A stretch of 8,399 nt of DNA, from the NCBI GenBank assembly GCA_030638185.1, contig DAOWFD010000107.1:1-8399 (forward strand), read 5' to 3'. Positions within the stretch are counted from its first letter, which is position 1, and each line of letters opens with the position of its first letter. The position numbers were made by a program, and so were the translations under genes. A model generated the notes under the pieces. It made no database searches and was not told the origin of the DNA. It worked only from the letters and a program-made list of their open reading frames with translations. This stretch comes from Candidatus Aegiribacteria sp. Its GTDB lineage: Bacteria; Fermentibacterota; Fermentibacteria; Fermentibacterales; JCC-6. This document shows positions 1 through 6,424 of the stretch, one piece after another.

Positions 1-964
1 AATCCTTCGGTTTCTGAATACAGTTCGTAGTCATTAATATGGCTCCGGGAAATACGTCGAATTCCTTCTGCTGATCCTGCCAGGCGCCGCCATAATTCCC
101 AACAAGGTGCGTGTACTTCTTAAGCCCCGGATACGCAAGCGTGGGAAGCATTTCACCATGTGTATACACGTTTATTCCCTTGCCCTCGGTCTGCTTCAGA
201 AGCTCCTCGAGGTCCTTCAGATCGTGGCCTGAAACCACTATCGCCTTACCCTTGACGGGGGTAACCCTTACTTCAGCAGGTTCCGGATGACCGTAAGTTC
301 CGGTATTTGCCGAATCAAGGAGTTCCATGACACGGAGATTCTTCTCTCCAACCTTCAGGACCATGGTGAAAAGGTCATCAACCGAGTTTTTCCGTGTAAG
401 AAAATCAAGACTTTCATGGAAGAACGCGTATACATCATCGTCTTCATAGCCAAGGATATGAGCATGATCGGCGTAGGATGCTGAACCCTTCAGCCCATAG
501 GTTATCAATTCCTCAAGACCCGTGATATCCTTGCCTGGATCTTCAAGTCTTTCAGCTATGGACAGCTTTGCAGCTTCATTCTCAATATCTCCCTCATCGG
601 CAGGCATCTGCCATATTGCTGGTCCGCGCAACTCCTCAGGTTTCAGCTCCTTTTCCTCGCAGGCTTGCAGATACAGATCACGAATGCTGTCCCGAACCCT
701 AACACCTGTACGGATTAATTTTATCAGGGTGTCCGAATCGAAATTTACATTTGTAACCGTAGTGAAGAGTGCTTCAATTACGAAAATATCCGCTTCACGG
801 TTCACTACACCGAGCTTCCTGGCTCTATTCGCCCAATTGGAAACGCCTTTTGCAACATATACAAGAAGATCCTGCATTACCGCTGTCCTGGGGTCCTTAC
901 CGCAGACACCGAACCTGTCGCATCCTGTCCCTTTTGCTGTCTGCTCACACTGATAACAGAACAT
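1..964 (-). CDS. hcp: Hybrid cluster protein (Hcp, hydroxylamine reductase / NO-detoxifying), 3' end off the left edge
   Basis: The reverse strand encodes the first 321 residues of a hybrid cluster protein; full-length members have about 540-550, so roughly 225 C-terminal residues are outside the window. The protein starts MFCYQCEQTAKGTGCDRFGVCG, giving Cys3, Cys6, Cys15 and Cys21 with spacing CX2CX8CX5C. This is the short spacing of Hcps from strict anaerobes, which carry a [4Fe-4S] cluster, unlike the CX2CX11CX6C [2Fe-2S] type of E. coli. His247 (GHDL), Glu271 (THGEML) and Cys315 (TTNC) match the known hybrid-cluster ligands His244, Glu268 and Cys312 of the Desulfovibrio protein with a constant offset of three. 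The family reduces hydroxylamine in vitro and is linked to nitric oxide reduction and S-nitrosylation; the enzyme is cytoplasmic. The ATG follows an AAGGAG ribosome site at a normal distance. It is divergent from an Rrf2 regulator, which fits nitrosative-stress control. The family call is very secure; the physiological substrate is inferred. Confidence 0.97.
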   Translation of the reverse strand, partial: MFCYQCEQTAKGTGCDRFGVCGKDPRTAVMQDLLVYVAKGVSNWANRARKLGVVNREADIFVIEALFTTVTNVNFDSDTLIKLIRTGVRVRDSIRDLYLQACEEKELKPEELRGPAIWQMPADEGDIENEAAKLSIAERLEDPGKDITGLEELITYGLKGSASYADHAHILGYEDDDVYAFFHESLDFLTRKNSVDDLFTMVLKVGEKNLRVMELLDSANTGTYGHPEPAEVRVTPVKGKAIVVSGHDLKDLEELLKQTEGKGINVYTHGEMLPTLAYPGLKKYTHLVGNYGGAWQDQQKEFDVFPGAILMTTNCIQKPKD

Positions 965-1027
965 TGCTTCTCCTTCCGGTAAGACTGTCTCATATTTATA
1001 GAATCCTAAATCGGTACTTTCTTACCA

Positions 1028-1055
1028 ATTATACTTATTTCTTGTTAATCGTCAA
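1028..1055 (-). promoter_or_regulatory. Predicted hcp promoter (TTGACG - 16 bp - TATAAT)
   Basis: On the reverse strand a TTGACG -35 box (1055-1050) is followed after 16 bases by a perfect TATAAT -10 box (1033-1028). Transcription would start near 1021 and give a leader of about 57 bases before the hcp ATG at 964. The -35 box lies inside the left arm of the 9-bp inverted repeat described separately. The match to sigma-70 consensus is good; activity is inferred. Confidence 0.6.
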
Positions 1056-1100
1056 TGGTTACATGTTTGGACGAATATTTCTAAACACAATATTGACGAT
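1048..1100. promoter_or_regulatory. Perfect inverted repeat ATCGTCAAT...ATTGACGAT spanning the divergent hcp/rrf2 promoters
   Basis: The 9-bp arms at 1048-1056 and 1092-1100 are exact reverse complements, separated by 35 bases. Each arm contains TTGACG, which is the predicted -35 box of the promoter reading outward from it. The arm centres are 44 bases apart, about four helical turns, so proteins on the two arms would sit on roughly the same face of the DNA. Between the arms, AATATT occurs twice (1074-1079 and 1089-1094). The likely ligand is the adjacent Rrf2 protein or simply RNA polymerase; the repeat does not look like the known NsrR 11-1-11 palindrome. The repeat itself is seen directly; an operator role is inference. 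Confidence 0.5.
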
Positions 1101-1121
1101 ATGGTATTTCATTACTATTTT
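1093..1121 (+). promoter_or_regulatory. Predicted promoter of the Rrf2 regulator (TTGACG - 17 bp - TATTTT)
   Basis: TTGACG at 1093-1098 is followed after 17 bases by TATTTT (1116-1121), matching four of six consensus -10 bases. Transcription would start near 1128, leaving a leader of about 15 bases that still includes the ribosome site AAAGGAG (1132-1138). The -35 box is part of the right arm of the inverted repeat, so a protein bound there would block this promoter; autoregulation is common among Rrf2 proteins. Confidence 0.5.
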
Positions 1122-1142
1122 ACGTAGAATGAAAGGAGTACT

Positions 1143-1577
1143 ATGTCATTACCAGTGTCCATTCCGGAATCGGTTTCTCTTGCAGTACATGCCATGGCAA
1201 AGCTGGCAGTCAGTGGATCTGAAGCGGTGAAGCTGAACGATCTCCTTATCAAGCCGGGTTCAGCAGCCCATCTCTCGAAAGTAATGCAGAAACTCACAAA
1301 GGCAGGTTTGGTGAAATCCAGGAGAGGCCGCGGCGGAGGGTTTACCCTGGGAGTCAATGCCTCCGATATCAGGCTGATGGACATCTGGATAGCTCTTGAA
1401 GGAACCTTCGAAACCATCATATGCCCCTATATGGGAAATGGATGCACCCTTCCGGTATGCCTTTTCAGCTCAATCGGGAAAGATGCTTCGCAACTGATAA
1501 GGGACTATTTCACCGATACCACTGTTGAATATATAGGGAAGCTCCTCGAAAAGGGACAAACCCAAACGGTGCCCTGA
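1143..1577 (+). CDS. Rrf2-family transcriptional regulator with three cysteines, likely Fe-S or nitric-oxide sensing
   Basis: The 144-residue product has the normal length and layout of the Rrf2 family (IscR, NsrR, CymR). An N-terminal winged helix-turn-helix covers about residues 8-70; its recognition helix (about 40-55, SAAHLSKVMQKLTKAG) is followed by the wing SRRGRGGGFTL, which is diagnostic. Cys94, Cys101 and Cys106 form CX6CX4C in the loop before the last helix, where IscR and NsrR hold a [2Fe-2S] or [4Fe-4S] cluster; the spacing differs from both IscR (CX5CX5C) and E. coli NsrR (CX4CX5C). The ATG is four bases after AAAGGAG. The gene is divergent from hcp, a classical NsrR target in other bacteria, so a role as NO- or Fe-S-responsive regulator of hcp is likely but inferred. 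No gene symbol is given because NsrR, IscR and other subfamilies cannot be separated by eye. Confidence 0.93.
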   Translation: MSLPVSIPESVSLAVHAMAKLAVSGSEAVKLNDLLIKPGSAAHLSKVMQKLTKAGLVKSRRGRGGGFTLGVNASDIRLMDIWIALEGTFETIICPYMGNGCTLPVCLFSSIGKDASQLIRDYFTDTTVEYIGKLLEKGQTQTVP

Positions 1578-1583
1578 TTCGGG

Positions 1584-1601
1584 GAGAAAAATCTCTTTTT
1601 C
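1584..1601. terminator. Weak bidirectional terminator-like hairpin between convergent genes
   Basis: Between the TGA of the Rrf2 gene and the TAA of the convergent PrsW gene lies GAAAAA-TCTC-TTTTTC (1586-1601), a perfect 6-bp arm pair with a four-base loop. An alternative GAGA...TCTC hairpin (1584-1595) is followed by TTTTT. A/T-rich symmetry in a 35-base convergent gap fits a two-way terminator, but the stems are short and poor in G/C, so strength is doubtful. Confidence 0.35.
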
Positions 1602-1612
1602 AGGTTCCTTCT

Positions 1613-2299
1613 TTATTCAGTACTTTTTACATCCGTTGCAATATTCGGCTTCAATGCTCTCCTAGTAAGGAGAAATACACCGCGCCATGCAATGGCCATC
1701 AGGAAGAGGAAAAGCAGCCCCCCAAAAAGGTTCGCGCTTGTCAGATAATTGAAAAGTCCGTGGAGTACCATGCCGACCAACAATCCCAACACAACCAGCA
1801 ATGATGATTTAAGGGTTTTCTTTTTCTTATGCCATCCCAGAGCCAGTCCCCATAGACTTGAGAACAGCGCATGAGCCGGAACACTCAGCACAGATCTTCC
1901 GGTAAGAACCAGTACCCCTATTTCTGCTCCACCGGAAGCCCAGCTGTTAAGAACGTATATGACATTCTCAACCGATGCGAATCCCAATGCAGCAGCTGTT
2001 GCATAGACCATACCATCAACAGGTTCATCGAATTCACTGCGATTGTATACGGTCCACCGCACACAGAGAAATTTAGCGGTCTCCTCGGTAACAGGAGCTA
2101 TGAAAACGGCCAGTGTAAGAAAGCTTACATAGAATGGAAGCTCTTTCAGTGAAAAGACCATAGCGGCCCCCACAATCGCTCCCACAAGAAAAGTTCTTGC
2201 CACAAGCTTTTTTGGCTCAGGTGCATATTTGTCACTTCTGTAGAAGTAAATCATCCACAGAAATGCCGGAAGGATAGAAGCAAGTGCTGGAATCAGCAT
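1613..2299 (-). CDS. PrsW-family intramembrane metalloprotease (peptidase M82)
   Basis: The 228-residue, strongly hydrophobic product has about seven or eight membrane segments and all the family signatures. These are EETAK with Glu72, Glu73 and Lys76; FDEPVDGMVY leading to GFASVEN with Glu111 and Asn112; His143 (PAHALF); and His180 (LHGLFN). The glutamates and histidines are thought to bind the catalytic metal inside the membrane. In Bacillus subtilis PrsW cuts the anti-sigma factor RsiW and so starts an envelope-stress response; no sigma/anti-sigma pair is visible here, so the substrate is unknown. An in-frame TGA lies only four codons upstream of the ATG, so the start cannot lie further upstream, although no clear Shine-Dalgarno sequence precedes it. 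The C-terminal tail after residue 213 is short and polar. The gene converges on the Rrf2 regulator and is divergent from the next gene. Confidence 0.93.
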   Translation of the reverse strand: MLIPALASILPAFLWMIYFYRSDKYAPEPKKLVARTFLVGAIVGAAMVFSLKELPFYVSFLTLAVFIAPVTEETAKFLCVRWTVYNRSEFDEPVDGMVYATAAALGFASVENVIYVLNSWASGGAEIGVLVLTGRSVLSVPAHALFSSLWGLALGWHKKKKTLKSSLLVVLGLLVGMVLHGLFNYLTSANLFGGLLFLFLMAIAWRGVFLLTRRALKPNIATDVKSTE

Positions 2300-2408
2300 G
2301 AGGGCACTGCTTCAGGTAAAGGTCCGGATATAACAGCAAAATTTTTCAAACATATTTCCTTACTTCTTAAATGGTGAACCAATCACTAGGAAACATGATT
2401 TCTCGCCA

Positions 2409-2428
2409 TATCAGAATCTATCAGAATC
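2409..2428. repeat. Perfect 10-bp tandem repeat (TATCAGAATC x2)
   Basis: TATCAGAATC occurs twice head to tail with no mismatch. The unit length is close to one helical turn, so it could present two regulator sites on the same DNA face; it may equally be replication slippage. It lies about 110 bases upstream of the PrsW start and about 195 upstream of the secreted-protein start. Confidence 0.6.
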
Positions 2429-2561
2429 AGCTCCCGATATAACTTTTAAGTTCCCTTTTCCTCAATCTCTTCACCTGAAATCTATGATACTGCTTGAAAC
2501 ACATCCCAGTCAATGTGATGATAAACTGATCAGACAGAGATGACCTTCCTATCATGAATCA

Positions 2562-2590
2562 TTGACAACCCAGACAGTATTCAATAATTT
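2562..2590 (+). promoter_or_regulatory. Predicted promoter for the secreted-protein gene (consensus TTGACA -35)
   Basis: A perfect TTGACA (2562-2567) is followed by AATAAT (2583-2588; 15-base spacer, five of six -10 bases) or by TAATTT (2585-2590; 17-base spacer, weaker box). Either would start transcription about 25-30 bases before the ATG at 2624. The -35 match is exact; the choice of -10 is uncertain. Confidence 0.45.
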
Positions 2591-2623
2591 ATTATTACTC
2601 TTAGTTGATTGAAGGGAGATAGA

Positions 2624-3481
2624 ATGAAATATTGTATTTTTGTGCTTATCTTCATTACTGTATTCGCTTTTGCAGTGGATCCCATGGATTGTGGCACAAC
2701 GATGAATCCTGCACCCGGGCAACCCGCAACTGATGCATACACCATTACTGTCGTCAACACGTTCCAGTGCCCTTACTCCAGCATAATACTCGGTCTTGAT
2801 TGCCCATCATTATCTAGTTCAATCTTGTTCATGGACAACATAAACGATAAGCTCTGGGTAGCCAACATCAACGACTGATCCCTGATTAACAGCTACGTGC
2901 TGCCATGGACCACCCCCAATCCTTTCGGCGTGGCCAACTACGATCCCGGCGGGGCACAGCCTCACTGCAACGACTTCGGTTTTGGTACGATCTGGTGGGG
3001 ACTATCCTTCACGGATTTTTACACCAACCCTTATAGTAATGATGGCAGAGGCATGGACTGCGACGGCACATACATCTGGGAAGCCTACGGTCCAATATAC
3101 GCAACATACGGCGCCTGTCTCAGGATGAACCCCGACGGCACTGGCGTTCAGGCATGGAACCTGCCGGGCATAACCACTCAGCTCAGCGGCCTGACTACAT
3201 ACCCGATTACCGGAGGCCTGGGAATCGCCGTAACCGCCTACGAAAACGGCGCCGCTGATCACTATATCTGGTTCTACGAGTTCGATGGAAGCTCGATGAG
3301 CCTGCTTGGCTCGGCTACACTTCCCAGTTGCGATACGTCGTTCGGACTGACCTACGCCGACACGAGGGACACCTATTTCTGGTCTTTCTATTCTGGTGGA
3401 CAATGCTACATCTCCGAGCTCGAAATCACCGAGACATCATTCCAGAATGAAACTTGGGGTGCGATCAAGGCAAGTTTCTAG
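2624..3481 (+). pseudogene. Secreted beta-propeller-like protein gene interrupted by one in-frame TGA
   Basis: The ATG at 2624 follows GAAGGGAG and begins a clear signal peptide (MKYCIFVLIFITVFAFA, likely cleaved near residue 17), so the product is exported. Codons 1-84 read openly to a TGA at 2876-2878; the same frame then continues without a break to the TAG at 3479-3481, giving 285 codons in all. Residues after the TGA are rich in Trp, Tyr, Gly and Asp, with short strand-like segments such as LINSYVLPW, YIWEAYG and HYIWFYEFD, as in beta-propeller or other all-beta extracellular proteins. I do not recognise a named family, and there is no sorting domain. The C-terminal 110 residues resemble the fragment at 3756-4103 on the other strand (TSF...DTRDTYF...FY and TWGAIKA). 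The lesion is most simply a recent nonsense mutation or sequencing error, perhaps from GGA (Gly). A short 84-residue product or restart at GTG 2897 is possible but unsupported by a ribosome site. Confidence 0.8.
2876..2878 (+). other. In-frame TGA within an otherwise intact coding frame
   Basis: The codon order is AAC GAC TGA TCC CTG ATT AAC, i.e. N-D-stop-S-L-I-N, and both sides read as the same protein. Only a 4-bp CAGC/GCTG hairpin (2890-2902) follows, far weaker than a bacterial SECIS element. Other genes of the window use TGA as a normal stop, so general recoding is unlikely. A single base change from GGA would restore the frame. Confidence 0.75.
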
Positions 3482-3498
3482 AATTAGTACATCAGTTG

Positions 3499-3530
3499 AA
3501 GGCGGGGGCTCATTCCCCGCCTTTCTATAT
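3499..3530 (+). terminator. Rho-independent terminator after the secreted-protein gene
   Basis: AAGGCGGGG (3499-3507) pairs perfectly with CCCCGCCTT (3515-3523) around a seven-base loop, followed by a T-rich tail (TTTCTATATTT). It starts 17 bases after the TAG, at the expected distance. The strong G/C stem and tail make this a confident call for the rightward gene. The rest of 3482-3755 shows no gene. Confidence 0.92.
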
Positions 3531-3755
3531 TTCCTGGCATTTATCCATTTCGGTTTGCCTTTGAGCTTTTCTGATGTGATACTTCGTTTGGATGTGTTCC
3601 TTTTCATGAAGTGTGCCGCATGATCGGCTGCGGAGAACTTGCCCGAATATTACACCAGTTTTTGTATAGAGAGAAAGGACGGTTGAAAATGCGAATATTA
3701 GAATCACAGTTCCGGAAACTTATTCCTTGTCTATTGCAGTTCAACCAATTCAATA

Positions 3756-4103
3756 TCAGAACATGTTTACAGCTTTGATGCGGCCCCACGTACTTCTTTC
3801 CAGGGAAGTGTAGATACTAAGGTCGAATTCACATACACGATGTTCCCCATTAACATAATAGAACGCGAAGAAGGTTTGTCTTGTTTCACTATGCATAATA
3901 TCAAGGGAAGTACCTGAATAGGGAACTGAAATATTGTCTACAAATAGGAGAGTTCCTTCGAGATAGTCGTATTCGCAGAGGTAATAACTGTCGTAATAGA
4001 ACCCAATGATCAGCACATACCAGTGATCATCAAAGAAAAATACCGTGCATCTGGATGCTTCATCCGATGGAAGCTCGGAGAGATACCAGGATGAATGATC
4101 ACT
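3756..4103 (-). pseudogene. 5'-truncated paralog of the secreted protein at 2624-3481
   Basis: The reverse strand has an open frame of about 115 codons from just after a TGA (4106-4104) to a stop at 3758-3756. It has no ATG, no ribosome site and no signal peptide. Its C-terminus (GTSLDIMHSETRQTFFAFYY, ending TWGRIKAVNMF) lines up with the C-terminus of the gene at 2624-3481 (DTSFGLTYADTRDTYFWSFY, ending TWGAIKASF), including shared TS, TR, FY, E, TS, TWG and IKA. Similarity begins near WYLSELP (about 4088), opposite AWNLPGI of the other copy, so roughly the first 60% of the gene is missing. The codon use is more A/T-rich than in the forward copy, suggesting an old duplication. The fragment abuts the stop of the C25 peptidase gene on the same strand, in another frame. 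A GTG at 4016 could in principle start an 86-residue protein, but nothing supports it. Confidence 0.7.
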
Positions 4104-6076
4104 TCAGCTGCACCATTCTCTGAAGAACCTGATGATCACCTACTGTGATAACGGCAAAATAGATACCGTTACCAAGTAATTCTCCGGCATTGTCTCTGCC
4201 ATCCCAGGTGAGCAGCAGCTCTCCGGCGGGACACATTTCCTCCATAAGCGATGCAACCTGTCTGCCGCTGATATCGTACACCACAGCAAGAACCATTCCG
4301 GAGGTAGGCAGCGTAAGATGCAGTGCAGTCAATGATGTGAACGGGTTGGGACAGGCAGGGAGAAGAGATGGAGTCATCATTCCAGGATCTGTCTGCTCCC
4401 CCTCAATACCAGTCGGGTAACCTGCGACCTCCAGAGATGGATCACCATAAAGGTTGATGTTGTACAAATTCGCGTACTCATAGATATGTGCCCAGCCGTA
4501 AACGGTTGTAGCATCGTACTTGCCGTCATACACGGCAACTCCCACATGATCACCCTCGCTGACAAGGTAACGGTTGAAATCGAAACAGATCTGCTCCGCT
4601 CCGCCGGGATTATTCTTCCAGTCAGAGGAGATAGCTGATGGTCTTGAAGCACTCACCATGCCTGCAGCTGAGCCACAGCCCGGTTTAGTTGCAAGGTCAA
4701 TGCCCAGGTTCCCCCATGCGTTTGGTTCGGGGTAGCCCACATTGCACGAGATTGCAAATACAACAGACGGATAATCATCATCCAGAGTAGTTGAAGTAGC
4801 AGTGTTAAGCAGCGAGAGGTTATAAAACTCACCATTAGACGATTCGGGAACACCATCGCCGTCATCCCATTCCCAGACCGACCGGAATCCGTCCCACATA
4901 AACCTCCGGAAGAAAGTCGGGAAGATCCTGGTTGTACTCGCCGAGATAACCATCTCCGTCCAGATCCCAGGACAACAGATCAGGGTAAGATAAGTCCGCG
5001 AAGTATTGGTCGGTGGGCGTACCGGGAGCAAAAAGATTGGGATTGGATGGATTGTATACGTGGAAAGAGGAATCGGGATAGCATATACGCATCGGGACTG
5101 TGGCGTAGTCACCCACAAAAAGGACATACTCAATTCCCCATATCCCGTAGTACTCCCTGAGGAAGTTCCTTATCTGTTCCTCCAGATCAGAACCCGGCTG
5201 ATCAGCGATCAAAGGGTCGGTTATAAGAACGGTTTTCAGACTGTATCCGAGTGCCGCCTTCCAGGCAGGAAAGGTGGATGATGTAATAGAGCCAAGCAGG
5301 TCGCCGGTGGTTATGATAACGTAATCGTACAGATCATCTAGCGATACTTCAATCTCACTGGACATGTATTGACCGGCTAATTCCCAGTAGTTTAGGAATA
5401 GTTCCTGAGCTCTTTCATCGGCAACACAGTCTGCAAGCAGTTGCTCGATGTGTTCTGCTTCAGAACTTCCAACGACAGGCAGCGTGTAGTTGATGATTAC
5501 ATCAACACGGTCTCGGTAAATAAGCCGCCGGGAAATCGGATGATAGGTGATCGGGCAGAAAGCTATCGATACGTAAGAGTACTTGCGAAGAGTACCCGCT
5601 CCGGAAAGCCATGCAATTTTGTGTGGATATTGATCGTCACTGAGGTAGACAGCTTCGTGGTTCGCCTGCCACTCCTCATCAAGCCTGGCCAGCTCTTCTT
5701 CCAGATACGGTGAGTTGAGAAGAGGGAGAACTCCATCGAATGGCTGAATATCGTAATACATGGGTAACTCACTGGCGCTGGAACTAATTACATCTACGGA
5801 GACTGCTCTGGCACCCGGAGGAAGCAGAATCTGGAATCTTTTCAATGGAAGCAGGGGCTTTCCGGGGTTCATCAGCTGGCTGAAATCTTCCATCTCAATT
5901 CTCTGACCGTTGAGACCCTGGACTATTTCATACTCTCCGGGATAAAGACTCACCACCAGGCTCCCTGAACCCGCAGCAGCCAGCGATGTCGCTGTAATAA
6001 GAACAAACATCTGCAAAAGAAATCCATACGAAGTACAGCTACTCCACCGACTCGTTATTGATGTTGCATTCCTCAT
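4099..6076 (-). pseudogene. Gingipain-like C25 cysteine peptidase, internally deleted and frame-shifted
   Basis: Two frames together encode one secreted peptidase. The first frame, from ATG 6076 (nine bases after AGGAG; ATG 6082 is only three bases away and ATG 6100 lies before the ribosome site), has a signal peptide ending near SLAAA. It then has a C25 propeptide-like region (GKPLLPLKRF...LPPGARAV, residues 72-92) and the start of the catalytic domain: DYVIITTGDLL (251-261), YVLFVGD (317-323), PTDQYFADL (354-362) and YVGRIPV (393-399, to 4880). That frame stops at 4862. From about 4878 the next frame carries VWEWDDGDGVPE, the catalytic-Cys segment AISCNVGYPE (Cys codon 4746-4744), YEYANLYNINLYGDPSL, and a C-terminal FlgD-like sorting domain (PACPNPF...VYDISGRQV...NGIYFAVI...MVQLK, 4362-4102). 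Family members normally have well over a hundred residues, including the His-Gly-Ser catalytic His segment, between YVGRIP and DDGDGVPE; here they are gone. The gene is therefore probably inactive. The type IX-type sorting domain implies cell-surface or secreted location in the ancestor. Confidence 0.88.
4873..4885 (-). other. Deletion/frameshift junction in the C25 peptidase gene
   Basis: Reading leftward, CCGGTCGGTCTGG joins GRIPV of one frame to VWEWDD of the next. The tetramer GGTC is present twice in tandem exactly where the frame changes. Because family members carry a long stretch at this point, including the catalytic His, the junction is best read as an out-of-frame internal deletion, not a single-base slip. 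An assembly collapse could look the same. Confidence 0.65.
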
Positions 6077-6100
6077 CAGCATGGTCTCCTTTCTGATCAT

Positions 6101-6340
6101 GATTTAAAGGATAACTGCTTCAGTATAGTTATTATCATCTATCATCATCTGTGCAAACAGGTCCACCAGGAAGGCGGATATCCATCGGAAACCCCGCATC
6201 AGGACACACCTCTCTCCTGAAGCCGAATCGCTGATAAGCTCGAAGCTATCCACTCAAGAGGACCTGCGACCTCGAAATTGCACCAAGAGTTGGATGAAAA
6301 TGCTCTCCTCTGTAGAGCACGGTGTCCGACTCCTTGGTGA
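6101..6340. other. Intergenic spacer between divergent genes, with ATC-rich tract, hairpin and possible coding remnant
   Basis: Next to the peptidase gene is a short ATC/ATT-rich tract (6131-6150), with a TATACT box on the reverse strand (6127-6122) but no good -35 partner. At 6301-6319 TGCTCT and AGAGCA form a perfect 6-bp stem with a seven-base loop and no T-run in the rightward direction. Between about 6200 and 6365 two forward frames contain protein-like stretches (SPEAESL, IADKLEAIHSRGPATSKLH, GVRLLGECFRILKE) broken by stops, suggesting a decayed gene end. None can be named. Confidence 0.35.
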
Positions 6341-6424
6341 GTGTTTCAGAATACTCAAGGAGTGATTATCTTCATTATCAGGTTATTCTTTTTCATATCA
6401 GCCGTTGAATTCGAGAGGAATGAT

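Larger units (their letters stand above)
2300..2608. other. Divergent intergenic spacer, 309 bases, no gene found
   Basis: The spacer separates the start of the PrsW gene from the start of the secreted-protein gene. It is A/T-rich with stops in all frames. It holds a 10-bp tandem duplication (2409-2428), the octamer GATATAAC twice (2326-2333 and 2435-2442), and a promoter-like sequence for the rightward gene near 2562-2590. No convincing promoter for the PrsW gene was found. Confidence 0.6.

Noticed and set aside
287..1230. Forward open frames over the hcp gene (287-484, 522-953, 769-1230)
   Set aside because: They are antisense shadows: the reverse strand is a clear Hcp with conserved cluster ligands throughout.
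1115..1420. Reverse open frame of about 101 codons
   Set aside because: It is antisense to the Rrf2 regulator, whose frame is strongly supported by the family motif and ribosome site.
1575..2878. Genome-wide UGA recoding (UGA as Gly, as in Gracilibacteria/SR1)
   Set aside because: The Rrf2 gene ends naturally at a TGA at the normal family length, and long genes such as the lipid fusion contain no in-frame TGA; readthrough of the Rrf2 TGA would run antisense into the PrsW gene.
2876..2902. Selenocysteine at the in-frame TGA
   Set aside because: Only a 4-bp CAGC/GCTG hairpin follows, no selenium-associated partner genes are visible, and the flanking residues (ND-SLIN) do not form a known selenoprotein motif.
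3002..3403. Reverse open frame of 133 codons
   Set aside because: It is antisense to the secreted-protein gene; its composition shows no domain, and the forward frame has paralog support.
3615..3633. CCGCA/TGCGG hairpin as terminator for the leftward genes
   Set aside because: The stem is only five base pairs and no T-run follows on the reverse strand.
3689..3778. Small forward ORF of 29 residues with a weak AAAGGA site
   Set aside because: The composition is unremarkable, it overlaps the end of the reverse paralog fragment, and no promoter or similarity supports it.
6341..6424. Upstream GTG start (6341) for the lipid fusion protein
   Set aside because: No ribosome site precedes it, while GTG 6425 has GAGAGG six bases upstream; the extension is kept only as an alternative.
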